From assembly GCA_963821235.1 (NCBI GenBank), contig CAWGCS010000001.1:1922001-1986000 (forward strand): a stretch of 64,000 bases of DNA, written 5' to 3'. Every line of letters begins with the position of its first letter. Position 1 is the stretch's first letter. This document shows positions 26,701 through 34,036 of this stretch, one piece after another. The notes below the pieces were generated by a model, which searched no databases, was not told where the DNA came from, and saw nothing but the letters and a program-made list of their open reading frames with translations. A program made the translations under genes and the position numbers. Source of the DNA: CTSoil-043 sp963821235 (GTDB lineage: Bacteria > Chloroflexota > Limnocylindria > Limnocylindrales > CSP1-4).

Positions 26701-27077
26701 CGCTGGAACCAGACGTGCTGGTCCGAGGTGTGGTTCAGGACGACCTCGCCGATCACCCGCAGGTTGCGCCGGTGGGCCTCGGCGATGAACGTCCGGACGT
26801 CCGCCAGGGTCCCGTAGTCGGCGTGGACGGCGGTGTAGTCGGCCGTGTCATAGCCGTCGTCGCGGCCGGGCGACGGGAAGAAGGGCAGCAGCCAGAGCGC
26901 GGTCACGCCCAGGTCGGCGAGGTAGTCGAGCTTCTCGGTCAGGCCCCGGAAGTCGCCGATCCCGTCGCCGTTGCTGTCGCGGAACGCTCGGACGTGCACC
27001 TCGTAGATGACGGCGTCCTTGTACCAGTCGGGTGCGGCGGGCGGCCGTGTGCCCCGGCCGGTCCTGGTTCGTGGCAT
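23763..27077 (-). CDS. treS: Trehalose synthase fused to a degenerate maltokinase-like domain
   Basis: The 1104-residue protein begins with a complete TreS-type GH13 module (about 15-560): WYKDAVIYEVHVRAF, Asp214 in GLRLDAVPY, Glu256 in LLAEANQ and Asp324 in LRNHDELT. It interconverts maltose and trehalose. The second half aligns with maltokinase (Mak/Pep2), as seen in TreS-Mak fusions, for example RRRLRSPLLDVAAIL near 978. However, where active enzymes have HGDLHLGQ this one reads RIVVARRLDGLRI (932-944), and LLDFEGEP is replaced by AIGIPAPD. The kinase half is therefore probably inactive. It is the last gene of the LacI-controlled sugar-uptake operon, 50 bases after the second permease gene. 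Confidence 0.88.
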   Translation of the reverse strand: MPRTRTGRGTRPPAAPDWYKDAVIYEVHVRAFRDSNGDGIGDFRGLTEKLDYLADLGVTALWLLPFFPSPGRDDGYDTADYTAVHADYGTLADVRTFIAEAHRRNLRVIGEVVLNHTSDQHVWFQRARRAPRGSPWREFYVWSDNPDRYAEARVIFRDFETSNWAWDPVAGAYYWHRFYSHQPDLNYENPRVRQEVLRVVDFWLGLGMDGLRLDAVPYLYEADGTNGENLPATHAFLRQLRRHVDQRYGDRMLLAEANQWPEDAVEYFGSGTGDECHMAFHFPLMPRIFMALRTEDRFPILDIVDQTPPIPETAQWAIFLRNHDELTLEMVTDEERDYMYRAYASDPAARINLGIRRRLAPLVGTRRQLELLNGLLFSLPGTPVIYYGDEIGMGDNYFLGDRNAVRTPMQWSPDRNAGFSEANRQRLYLPLIVDPEYHFEAVNVAAQAANPSSLLWWMKRVIGLRRRHPALARGSFEVIPTSNRHILAYRRVHDDETILVIANLSRYAQWCDVDLARDAGRRVVELFGGTEFPHVTSKPYPLVLGPHSFLWFRLGTAEEATGRPPVLAPAADSVTALVAAGAGRGTPLASALARWLARVPAYRRQGPVASSTRVAESFPLELPGRRAALLLVRAETRSGDALTVPLVVEAVDAADDVAPGTGAVIARLRDRGAPADAGALLDSSADPDVVRALGSLAVADAQGGGRGAGLRGRPLLRGPRSGERRRGADEGTIPVLRPVGRVEPTPHLEVVTARELLAAGVPLEPIAGALEAIVDGRPSVVGLAVEERGGGRATFADEAAASLDRLLDAAVAHGDVVARMRFAPSSLLGAGSVEPVDFVARGLAEIVVAARQVGECLARLHDGLARLVEPAPEPYSSMDRRALYQSVRTLLGEVVTALRDAPAVLDEGVRRSPAPWVEAAIGARPALDRRFRIVVARRLDGLRIASYGGPIEASRLVRSGSGFAIGIPAPDYRDAVDRRRLRSPLLDVAAILASLRRIALCPIHGSEPDRRALRPEDARRAEGWARAWWARVGGGLVAAYFVALGRPALVPSADDDRGLLLDLLLAEVTLGGLLGDLRAGLPADPTALVGLVDLAEPPPGAASA

Positions 27078-27127
27078 GGAGGCGGTTCCCTGGCGGAGAG
27101 CTCGGCGCCCCGGCCGGTCGATCGTCG

Positions 27128-28024
27128 TCAGCCCTTGACGGAGCCGCCGACGATGCCGCGCACGAAGTACCGCTGCAGGATAAGGAAGACAGCGAGCGGG
27201 AGGGCCATCGAGACGAAGGCCGCCGCAGCGAGGTACTGCCAGCCGCCACCAAGCGAGTTCACGAGATTGGCCACCACGATGGTGAGGGGCGCGTTGTCCG
27301 GGTTCTGGGCGCCGATGTAGATGAGGGCGACCAGCAGGTCGTTCCACACGAAGAGGAACTGGAAGATCGCCAGCGCGGCGAGCGCTGGCACGCTCATCGG
27401 CAGGGCCAGCCGGAAGAAGGACGTCACGGGGCTCGCCCCGTCGATCGCCGCCGATTCGAAGACCTCGCGGGGCAGCTCGCCCATGAAGTTGCGCAGGAGG
27501 TAGACGGCGAAGGGCAGCCCGTAGCCGGTGTGGGCCAGCCAGACCGCGAGGAACGAACCGGCGATGTTGAGGCCCTTGGGGCCGTACAGCTGGAGGATCG
27601 GGATCAGGGTGGACTGGAGGGGGACCACCAGCAGCCCGACGACGACGACGAACAGCAGGTCGCGCCCCGGGAACCGCATCCAGGCGAAGGCGTACGCCGC
27701 GAAGGCGGCGACGAGGACCGGGATGATCGTGGCCGGGATCGAGATGAAGAGGCTGTTGACGAAGCCGTCGGCGAGGTTGCTCTGGGCCATGACGTGGGCG
27801 TAGTTCTCGACCGTCAGCTGGCTCGGGCCGAAGAGGACCGCCCACCAGCCGGACTGGGTGAGCGCCTCGGGCGGGCGGAACGAGTTCACCAGCAGGCCGA
27901 TCGTCGGGATCAGCCAGATGACCATGAGCAGGAGGATCGTCAGGTGGAGGGGGAGCCGCCGCAGGAAGCCGGCGGTCCGGCCCGGCGACGCGGAGGCCGC
28001 CACGGCCCTCGTCGCCCCGGTCAT
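27128..28024 (-). CDS. Carbohydrate ABC transporter permease (MalG-like)
   Basis: A 298-residue inner-membrane permease with about six hydrophobic helices and the EAA loop FESAAIDGASPVTSFFRLALP. The N-terminal LLLMVIWLIPTIGLLVNSF and the C-terminal QRYFVRGIVGGSVKG are typical of CUT1 permeases (MalG/LacG type). Its ATG overlaps the stop of the MalF-like gene (ATGA), so the two are translationally coupled. It forms the channel for the sugar captured by the lipoprotein encoded upstream. No ATPase is encoded in this operon, so a shared MsmK/MalK-type ATPase elsewhere is implied. Confidence 0.9.
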   Translation of the reverse strand: MTGATRAVAASASPGRTAGFLRRLPLHLTILLLMVIWLIPTIGLLVNSFRPPEALTQSGWWAVLFGPSQLTVENYAHVMAQSNLADGFVNSLFISIPATIIPVLVAAFAAYAFAWMRFPGRDLLFVVVVGLLVVPLQSTLIPILQLYGPKGLNIAGSFLAVWLAHTGYGLPFAVYLLRNFMGELPREVFESAAIDGASPVTSFFRLALPMSVPALAALAIFQFLFVWNDLLVALIYIGAQNPDNAPLTIVVANLVNSLGGGWQYLAAAAFVSMALPLAVFLILQRYFVRGIVGGSVKG

Positions 28025-28998
28025 CGGATCGCCTCCTGGACCCGGAAGCGGCGGACGTTCACCGCCATGATCGGGATGATGGCGAGCAGCAGGATGATCG
28101 CGATGGCGCTCGCCCGGCCGCTGTTCCCGAAGGTGAACATCTCCTTGACCATCCGGTTGGCGATGACCTCCGTGTCGAAGTTGCCGTTGGTCATGACGTA
28201 GACGATGTCGAATGCCTTGAGGGCCGTGATGACCATCGTGGTCGAGACCACGGCCAGGGTGGGAGCGAGCAGCGGCAGGGTGATCCGCCGGAAGACCTGA
28301 AGCTCGGTGGCGCCGTCGACGCGCGCCGCCTCGAGGAGCTCCGGGTTGATGCCCTTGAGCGCCGCCGAGATGATGACCATGCAGAAGCCGGTCCACATCC
28401 AGGCCATGACGACCACGAGCAGGATCGTGTTGAAGCTGAATTCCGAGGTCTGCAGCCAGGGGACGGGCGCCACGCCGACGGACCCCAGCACGGCGTTCAG
28501 CGTGCCCAGCTGGGGCTGGCCCGGCGCCTGGTAGTCGTACATGAACTTCCAGATGACGCCGGCCGCGACCATGCTGATGGCCAGCGGCACGAAGATCACG
28601 GTCTTGGCCACGGTCTCGTAGCGGACGCGGTCGACGAGGGTCGCGATCAGGAGGCCCAGGCCCACGGCGAGCGCGGTCAGCACGACCAGCCAGATGACGT
28701 TGTTCTTCAGCGCCCCCAGGGTGCTGCCCGTGTTGAAGAACCAGGAGTAGTTGTCGAGCCCGACGAAGGTCGTCCCGGCTGCGTTCTGGAAGCTGCGGAC
28801 GAAGGTCCCGATCGTCGGGTAGGCCAGGAAGACCGCCAGGAAGGCGAGGGTGGGGAAGAGCCACAGCCAGGGCCGGATCCGGCCCCGCGCCCGCTGGGGC
28901 AGGGCGCGCAGGACCTGCTCCGTCAGGACGATGTAGCCGACGAGGACGGCGGGCACGCCGACCACGACGATGATGGCAGTGACCAGTCGGGGGTCCAT
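28021..28998 (-). CDS. Carbohydrate ABC transporter permease (MalF-like)
   Basis: A 325-residue CUT1 permease. An N-terminal helix (AIIVVVGVPAVLVGYIVLTE) comes before the canonical core, which begins WLFPTLAFLAVFLAYPTIGT. The coupling loop reads LLEAARVDGATELQVFRRITLP, and the segment VWKF/MYDYQAPGQPQ is typical of alpha-glucoside or trehalose-type systems. It pairs with the MalG-like protein downstream. It is separated from the binding-protein gene by 66 bases within the minus-strand operon. Confidence 0.9.
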   Translation of the reverse strand: MDPRLVTAIIVVVGVPAVLVGYIVLTEQVLRALPQRARGRIRPWLWLFPTLAFLAVFLAYPTIGTFVRSFQNAAGTTFVGLDNYSWFFNTGSTLGALKNNVIWLVVLTALAVGLGLLIATLVDRVRYETVAKTVIFVPLAISMVAAGVIWKFMYDYQAPGQPQLGTLNAVLGSVGVAPVPWLQTSEFSFNTILLVVVMAWMWTGFCMVIISAALKGINPELLEAARVDGATELQVFRRITLPLLAPTLAVVSTTMVITALKAFDIVYVMTNGNFDTEVIANRMVKEMFTFGNSGRASAIAIILLLAIIPIMAVNVRRFRVQEAIR

Positions 28999-29064
28999 GG
29001 CGGCCTCGATGCTTGGGCGGCCCGGCGGGGACGGCAGGACGCCGTCCCTGCCGGGAGCGCGGGG

Positions 29065-30423
29065 CTACTGGCTGTAGGCGTCGGCCTGGATCGTGTCGAG
29101 GTTGGCCAGGATCGCGTCGAGGTTCCCGGGACTCTTGACGTAGTCCACGATGCCCTTCCAGAAGGCATCGTTCATGGCGCTCGGCATGAGGTCCGAGGCG
29201 TCGAAGACGAAGACCTTGGCGTTGGTCAGCAGGTCGGCGGAGCGCTTGCTGATGTCGTCCGGGTAGTCGGTCGCGTTCTTGTTGGCCGAGATGGCGCCGC
29301 CGATCTTGACCCAGATGTCCTGGGCGGGGGCGGTCACCAGGTAGGCCATCAGCGAGCGTGCGGCCGGCGTGTCGTGGAACATGCCGAAGAGGTCGCCGGC
29401 GCCTTCGACGGCGCCGGTGTACTGGGCGTTGATGTCGGGGAAGGGGAAGAAGTTGTAGTCGGTGCCGGCGGTCGCATCCTTGAACCCGCCGAGGCCGGTG
29501 ATGAAGCTGGCCTGGTGGAGGAAGAGACAGCCCGGCGGGCTCTTGAAGAGCGGGTCGCCCGCGTTGGCGAAGTTGGTGGCGTTCACCGTGGAGCCGCCGC
29601 CGAAGCTGGAGGCGACGACCTGGCCGAACGTCTCGAAGGCGGCCTTGATCGCCGGGTCGGTCCACTTGACCTTGCCCTGCCACCACTGGTTGTAGACGTC
29701 GGGGCCGGCCTGGCGAAGGACGAGGTCCTCGATCCAGTCCGTGCCGGGCCAACCGGAGGCCGCGCCGGACTCGATGCCCAGGCACCACGGCGCCTCGGCC
29801 TTGCTCTTGTTGTCGGTGATGGCCGTCTGGAGCGCGTCCCAGGTCGTGGGCGGGCTGGCGGAGAGGTCGACGGTCTTGGGGTTGTACCAGATCAGCCCCT
29901 TGATGGCGGTCTTGATGAAGACGCCGACGAGCTTGCCGTTGACGGTCCCGAGGTCGACCAGCGGGGCGGCCGTCTCGGACTTGTAGGTGGGCACGTCGAG
30001 GACACTGCCGAGATCGACGAGGCTGTCGGCCCACTGCTGCATCTGGCCGGGTCCGGGCAGGCCGGCGAGGTCGGGCAGGACGCCCGACGCCACGCCCGTC
30101 GTGAGGACCGTGTTGAGGTCGCGGGTCCCCGTGTACTTCACGGTGGCGCCGGTCTGGTCCTCCCAGGGCTTGACCATCGCCATGAAGGCGTCCTGCTCGC
30201 TGCCGCCCCACGTGCCGATGACAGTCACGGTCTGGCCGGCCAGGTCGCCGCCGGCTGCGGTGGGCGAGCTGGCCGGCGTGGCGCTCGCCTCGCTGCCGGG
30301 TGTCGCGCTCGCCCCCGTGGTCGGGCTCGCCGTGGCGGCGCCACCACAGGCGGCCACGACGAGGCCCAGGACCGCCACGAGGGCGGTCGCCCGGGCGAAC
30401 GGACGTCGAGTCGATGCGTGCAT
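29065..30423 (-). CDS. Carbohydrate ABC transporter substrate-binding lipoprotein
   Basis: The 452-residue product starts with a basic, hydrophobic signal peptide ending in a VAAC lipobox (Cys26). A Thr/Ser/Ala/Pro-rich linker (about 27-58) follows, and then a type I sugar-binding fold (VTVIGTWGGSEQDAF onward). The fold resembles CUT1 alpha-glucoside-binding proteins. ATG 30423 is chosen for AAGGAGGAG 7 bases upstream. It is anchored outside the membrane and delivers sugar to the MalF/MalG-like pair. With trehalose synthase in the operon, maltose, trehalose or related glucosides are the likely cargo, by inference. Confidence 0.9.
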   Translation of the reverse strand: MHASTRRPFARATALVAVLGLVVAACGGAATASPTTGASATPGSEASATPASSPTAAGGDLAGQTVTVIGTWGGSEQDAFMAMVKPWEDQTGATVKYTGTRDLNTVLTTGVASGVLPDLAGLPGPGQMQQWADSLVDLGSVLDVPTYKSETAAPLVDLGTVNGKLVGVFIKTAIKGLIWYNPKTVDLSASPPTTWDALQTAITDNKSKAEAPWCLGIESGAASGWPGTDWIEDLVLRQAGPDVYNQWWQGKVKWTDPAIKAAFETFGQVVASSFGGGSTVNATNFANAGDPLFKSPPGCLFLHQASFITGLGGFKDATAGTDYNFFPFPDINAQYTGAVEGAGDLFGMFHDTPAARSLMAYLVTAPAQDIWVKIGGAISANKNATDYPDDISKRSADLLTNAKVFVFDASDLMPSAMNDAFWKGIVDYVKSPGNLDAILANLDTIQADAYSQ

Positions 30424-30439
30424 CTGCGTCTCCTCCTTG

Positions 30440-31528
30440 TCAGGTAGCTGCGCTGGCGTGCTGCGTCCCCCTGCGTCGTGCCGTTGCTCCTCCTGTTCTG
30501 GGCCGGTAGATGGCCGTGGTCTGGCGGACGATGAGCTCGGTGGCGAGGACCGCTCGCCGGGCGACCTGGCGACCTGCCAGGAGGTCGACGAGGGCCCGCC
30601 CGGCGGCCGCCCCGAGGGCGTTGGCCGGGAGGCGGATGGTGGTGAGTGGCGGATCGAAGTGCGCAGCCAGCGGGATGTCGTCGAAGCCGACCACGGAGAG
30701 GTCGTCGGGGATGCGACGGCCCGCCTCGCGGGCGGCGCCGAGGGCGCCGAAGGCCACCACGTCGCTGGCCACGAAGACGGCCGTCGGATCGCTCCGGGCG
30801 AGGAGGCCGGCCATGGCTTGCTGGCCGCTCGCCGCATCGAAGCGACCCTCGGCCACGAGGCGGTCGTCCGGCGGGATCCCGGCTGCGTCCAGGGCGTCGT
30901 GATAGCCGGCCACGCGCTCGGTCGCCGCCGTGTAGGCGAGGGGAGCGTTGGTGATGCAGGCGATCCGTCGGTGGCCGAGCCCCAGCAGGTGCTCCACGGC
31001 GATCCGCGCCCCGGCCCGGTTGTCGACGTCGACGCTGGGGACGGCGAGGCTGGGCAGGGAACCCTGGAGGACGACCGGCAGGCCGTCGGCAGCGAGCGCG
31101 AAGAGCTCCTCGTCGTCGGCGCGGGGACCCGAGACGATGAGGCCATCGACCTGCTGCGAGATGAGGAGCTCGCTGTAGTGGCCGATCTCCGGGGGGAGTG
31201 GCTCCACCAGCACTCGGTAGCCGCTCACCCGGACCTCGGCGGCCACGCCCAGCAGCGTCTCCGCCAGGAGGGCGTCGGCGGCAACCTGCTCGGCCGACTG
31301 GCGGAGGACCATGCCAATGGTGTGGCTGGCGCCGCCGGCCAGGGTCCGCGCCGCCCCGTGCGGGAGGTACCCGAGCTCGCGCGCCGCCTCCTCCACGCGT
31401 CGCCATGTGTCGGGCGAGATGCGGGTTCCCGGGCGCGCGTTCAGCACGAAGGAGACCGTCGTCCGGGAGACCCCGGCGCGCGCGGCCACATCGGCGCTGG
31501 TGACGCGTCGTCGCGAGACGGGTGTCAT
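30440..31528 (-). CDS. LacI-family transcriptional regulator of the sugar-uptake operon
   Basis: A 362-residue LacI-type regulator. The N-terminal HTH is VTSADVAARAGVSRTTVSFVLN with the hinge region RRVEEAARELGYLPHGAARTL. The periplasmic-binding-like sensor domain includes SVVGFDDIPLAAHFDPPLTTI. ATG 31528 fits the family N-terminus. It is the first gene of the minus-strand sugar operon, 16 bases before the binding-protein gene. A perfect LacI-type operator lies over its own promoter at 31555-31570, so it probably represses itself and the whole operon until sugar is present. Confidence 0.92.
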   Translation of the reverse strand: MTPVSRRRVTSADVAARAGVSRTTVSFVLNARPGTRISPDTWRRVEEAARELGYLPHGAARTLAGGASHTIGMVLRQSAEQVAADALLAETLLGVAAEVRVSGYRVLVEPLPPEIGHYSELLISQQVDGLIVSGPRADDEELFALAADGLPVVLQGSLPSLAVPSVDVDNRAGARIAVEHLLGLGHRRIACITNAPLAYTAATERVAGYHDALDAAGIPPDDRLVAEGRFDAASGQQAMAGLLARSDPTAVFVASDVVAFGALGAAREAGRRIPDDLSVVGFDDIPLAAHFDPPLTTIRLPANALGAAAGRALVDLLAGRQVARRAVLATELIVRQTTAIYRPRTGGATARRRGTQHASAAT

Positions 31529-31554
31529 GAGCTGCGTCCCCCGAAGGCTGGGTG

Positions 31555-31570
31555 GGTAACGCGCGTTACC
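31555..31570 (-). promoter_or_regulatory. LacI-type operator, GGTAACGCGCGTTACC
   Basis: A perfect 16-bp palindrome with a central CG, the form recognised by LacI-family proteins. It begins 5 bases downstream of the -10 and covers the predicted transcript start, 27 bases before the lacI-family ATG. Confidence 0.75.
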
Positions 31571-31575
31571 ACGGC

Positions 31576-31605
31576 AGGCTAGCCGCGGCCCGGCAGGCTT
31601 GTCAA
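31576..31605 (-). promoter_or_regulatory. Promoter of the LacI/sugar-uptake/treS operon (TTGACA / 18 bp / TAGCCT)
   Basis: On the minus strand TTGACA (31605-31600), an 18-base spacer and TAGCCT (31581-31576) form a full sigma-70-like promoter with the same 18-base spacing as the pot promoter. Confidence 0.65.
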
Positions 31606-31662
31606 GCGGTTTCTCGGAGGCGACGCCCGGCGCGACCCTCGCCGATCGCCGGGTCCCGCTGC

Positions 31663-31668
31663 TAGGAT
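31663..31668 (+). promoter_or_regulatory. Extended -10 element (TGCTAGGAT) before the zinc-ribbon gene at 31697
   Basis: TGC followed by TAGGAT, an extended -10, gives a short leader that contains the GAGGGAGGT ribosome site. It is back to back with the LacI promoter, 58 bases apart. Confidence 0.45.
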
Positions 31669-31696
31669 TACCGTCGACCGATCCGAGGGAGGTTCC

Positions 31697-32431
31697 GTGC
31701 CGCTCGAGTTCCTGAAGCGCAAGGCCCGCGTCGAGGCCCAGCCCGTCGCCACGCCGGTCGTTCCGGAGGACGCCTCGGCCCAGGAGTACGTCCTCAAGCT
31801 CTACTACGCCGGCAAGAGCAGCGAGGGCGTGCGGCTGAAGGCCGGGCCGCGGGCCCTGGCGGAGCTCCCGTCGATGCTCGTCGGGCTGGCCCGCAGCGAG
31901 ATCGAGGTCGCCGAGCCGCTGCCCATCGAGTTCAGCGAGGCCTCGCCCGCGATCATCCGGCCCTCGGAGGCGATGCAGTGGGTGAACGCCCACCACGGCC
32001 ACGGCCCGATCACCCGCCACGCGATCTACGTCCTGGAATCGCTCGACGCGATCGACCTCGCCTTCGACACCCTCGCGGTCGCCCTCCTCGACGGCGAGGT
32101 GGACACCTCCGGGTACCCCGACTACAGCGCCATCATCGGAGGCGTCGCCTCCCACTGGGACGAGGGGACCGGCGACATGCTGGTGCGTGCCGTCGTCGGC
32201 TGGGGCGGCCGGGGCGTCCGCGGGGACACGGACCGGATCGCCGCCCGGATCCTCGGGGGCCTCTTCCAGAACATCCTGGCAAACCAGTACTCGCTGGGCG
32301 TCGCGCCGCTGGACCGGCCGGTGCCGGCCGCGGGCCGCGGCGGCCTGGTCTGCGCGCATTGCGGCTTCGCCTCGGCCCACGAGCGGGCCTTCTACTGCCC
32401 GAAGTGCGGCATGCGCCTCCTCCGCGGCTGA
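31697..32431 (+). CDS. Unrecognised protein with C-terminal zinc ribbon
   Basis: A 244-residue soluble protein. The body (about 25-205) looks like a mixed alpha/beta domain containing YVLKLYYAGKSSEGVRLKAG and a conserved-looking HHGHGPITRHA. The last 30 residues hold two Cys pairs (CAHC, CPKC) spaced as a zinc ribbon. The GTG start follows GAGGGAGGT. An FmdB-like zinc-ribbon gene and a small HTH gene follow on the same strand with gaps of 19 and 9 bases, so this looks like a small operon. I know of no characterised homologue and give no function. Confidence 0.7.
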   Translation: MPLEFLKRKARVEAQPVATPVVPEDASAQEYVLKLYYAGKSSEGVRLKAGPRALAELPSMLVGLARSEIEVAEPLPIEFSEASPAIIRPSEAMQWVNAHHGHGPITRHAIYVLESLDAIDLAFDTLAVALLDGEVDTSGYPDYSAIIGGVASHWDEGTGDMLVRAVVGWGGRGVRGDTDRIAARILGGLFQNILANQYSLGVAPLDRPVPAAGRGGLVCAHCGFASAHERAFYCPKCGMRLLRG

Positions 32432-32450
32432 GCGGGCCGGGACGTTCCGA

Positions 32451-32780
32451 GTGCCGATCTACGACTACGTCTGCAGCGCCTGTGGCCACCGCTTCGAGGT
32501 GTTCCACGGGCTGAACGAGACGGGTCCCCACCAATGCCCCGTCTGCGAAGGCCCGGTCCATCGCGCCTTCGTCCCGCCGACGATCCTCTTCAAGGGGAGC
32601 GGCTGGGCCCGGATGGACCGTCGCCAGTCGGGCGCGTCCGCGAAGCGGTCGCGATCGGGCGACACGGCCGGCGAGAAGTCGGGCGAGAAGTCGGGCGACA
32701 CGGCCGACAAGGCCGGCGAGAAGGCCGGCGACGGATCCTCCGGCTCGACGCCCGCGCCGTCGGCCGGATCGAGCGACTGA
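32451..32780 (+). CDS. FmdB-family zinc-ribbon protein with repetitive charged tail
   Basis: The 109-residue protein opens with the FmdB signature PIYDYVCSACGHRFEVF, with a second Cys pair (CPVC) completing a zinc ribbon by residue 30. FmdB-type proteins are small putative regulatory proteins of uncertain role. After about residue 62 the sequence becomes a low-complexity tail of Gly-Glu-Lys and Gly-Asp-Thr units. The GTG at 32451 is placed directly at the motif, as is usual for the family. Confidence 0.85.
   Translation: MPIYDYVCSACGHRFEVFHGLNETGPHQCPVCEGPVHRAFVPPTILFKGSGWARMDRRQSGASAKRSRSGDTAGEKSGEKSGDTADKAGEKAGDGSSGSTPAPSAGSSD
32669..32731 (+). repeat. Short tandem repeat coding the FmdB protein tail
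   Basis: Imperfect 12-base units of the type GGCGAGAAGTCG and GGCGACACGGCC run in frame and code for repeated G-E-K-S and G-D-T-A units. Such arrays can change length by slippage. Confidence 0.55.
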
Positions 32781-32789
32781 GGCACGAAG

Positions 32790-33026
32790 ATGAGTCGTTC
32801 CGCCGCGGACTGGATCACCCTCGCAGAGGCGGTCACGATCCTCGGCGGGGCGAACGTCCACCTGCGGCCGGAGACGCTCGGCCGCTGGGCGCGCCTGGGG
32901 CGGCTCCAGACCCTCAAGATCGGCGGGCGGCGCTACGTGCGCCGGGCCGAGATCCGGGCGCTCCTGCGGCCACGCCGGCGGGTTGCCGCGGAGGCGCTGC
33001 AGCCGGGCTTCTTCGAGGAGCTCTGA
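32790..33026 (+). CDS. Small helix-turn-helix (excisionase/MerR-like) DNA-binding protein
   Basis: A 78-residue protein with a winged-helix pattern WITLAEAVTILGG...ETLGRWARLGRLQTLKIGGRRYVRRAEI, in which the GRRYVRR beta-wing is typical of excisionase-family domains. There is no sensor domain. It starts 9 bases after the FmdB gene and probably shares its transcript. Its DNA target is unknown. No integrase or phage genes are near, so it is more likely a chromosomal regulator than a true excisionase. Confidence 0.75.
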   Translation: MSRSAADWITLAEAVTILGGANVHLRPETLGRWARLGRLQTLKIGGRRYVRRAEIRALLRPRRRVAAEALQPGFFEEL

Positions 33027-33069
33027 CCTGGCGGGCCCGGCCCGGCCGGATGGGCCGTCGAGGCCGCCG

Positions 33070-33981
33070 GTGCCGGAGAAGGAGGAGCCCGGTGCGATCG
33101 GGCGGATTGTCGCCGGCGCCGCCGCCCGCCTGGAGCCCACGGTGGCCCGGCTCCTCGGCCTGCCGCGGATCGCTATGGCGCACGCGGTCTATGCCCGCTA
33201 CGCCACGGCCGGGGGTCCCATCCTGGCCCGCGGCCTCGCCTTCGTGGCCCTCTTCGCGCTCGTGCCGGCACTCCTCGTCGTCGTCTCGATCGCCGGCTAC
33301 TTCGCGAGGGATGCGACCGTTCGGGACGAGGTCATCGCCCTCGTCTCCGCCCAGCTGCCACCGCTGGCCCCGCTCATCGGCGAGGCGCTGGACGGGGCCG
33401 GGAACCTGGCGGCCCCCTCCGGCCTGCTCGGCCTCGCCCTGCTGGTCTGGACGGCCAGCTCCCTCGTCCGGGCGCTCGACGGGGCCTTCCGGCTGGTGTT
33501 CGACGATGCCGGCCCGGGCCGGACGCCGCTGCGCGACCTCGTCGCCGCGGCGAGCGTCGCCGGCGGAACGCTCGCGGCCGCCCTGGTGCTCGTCCTGCTG
33601 GCCATGCCGACCCCCCTGGGCGACGCCCTCGGCGCGCCGAGCCCGGCCGCCCGCGGCATCCTCTCCGTCGCCGCCGTGGGGGGCATCGTCGCCCTGGCCT
33701 ACCGCTTCACGCCGCGACCCCGGCCCTCCTGGCGGAGCCTGGGCCTTCCTGCGGCCCTGGTCGGGACGGGCGTCTTCATCCTGACCGCGCTCTTCGCCTT
33801 CCTCGGGCCACTCCTGTTCGGGGCGGCCCAGCTCTACGGCGCCTTCGGGGCGCTCTTCGCGGGACTGCTCTGGCTGGGAGCGGTGACCCAGCTGCTCGTG
33901 CTGGGAGCGGCCTGGGTGGCGGAGCGCGACCGACGGGCCCGGCGTCGCACGACGTCGGCCGGGGAGGCGCCCGGGTCCTGA
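33070..33981 (+). CDS. YihY/BrkB-family integral membrane protein
   Basis: The 303-residue protein has six hydrophobic segments in the YihY arrangement. The opening ILARGLAFVALFALVPALLVV corresponds to the family's A-(YF)-x-(ST)-L-x-P region, and the end GALFAGLLWLGAVTQLLVLGA matches the last helices. The GTG at 33070 is chosen because the frame upstream (to 32983) overlaps the previous gene and is Arg/Ser-rich. Members were once annotated as RNase BN and are now regarded as membrane proteins of uncertain transport role. It is the last plus-strand gene before a convergent gene. Confidence 0.8.
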   Translation: MPEKEEPGAIGRIVAGAAARLEPTVARLLGLPRIAMAHAVYARYATAGGPILARGLAFVALFALVPALLVVVSIAGYFARDATVRDEVIALVSAQLPPLAPLIGEALDGAGNLAAPSGLLGLALLVWTASSLVRALDGAFRLVFDDAGPGRTPLRDLVAAASVAGGTLAAALVLVLLAMPTPLGDALGAPSPAARGILSVAAVGGIVALAYRFTPRPRPSWRSLGLPAALVGTGVFILTALFAFLGPLLFGAAQLYGAFGALFAGLLWLGAVTQLLVLGAAWVAERDRRARRRTTSAGEAPGS

Positions 33982-34036
33982 GGCGCTGCCGGCCGCCCGG
34001 CGGCGCGCTGCGACGAGCCTCGGTGCGCCGGGCGGC

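Noticed and set aside
24495..27320. Open frame of about 941 codons on the plus strand opposite treS
   Set aside because: Shadow of the GC-rich treS gene; no recognisable domains, while the minus strand carries complete GH13 motifs.
32790..33026. Excisionase-type HTH as a sign of an integrated element
   Set aside because: No integrase, attachment repeat, phage gene or change in composition is seen nearby; small HTH proteins of this type are common chromosomal genes.
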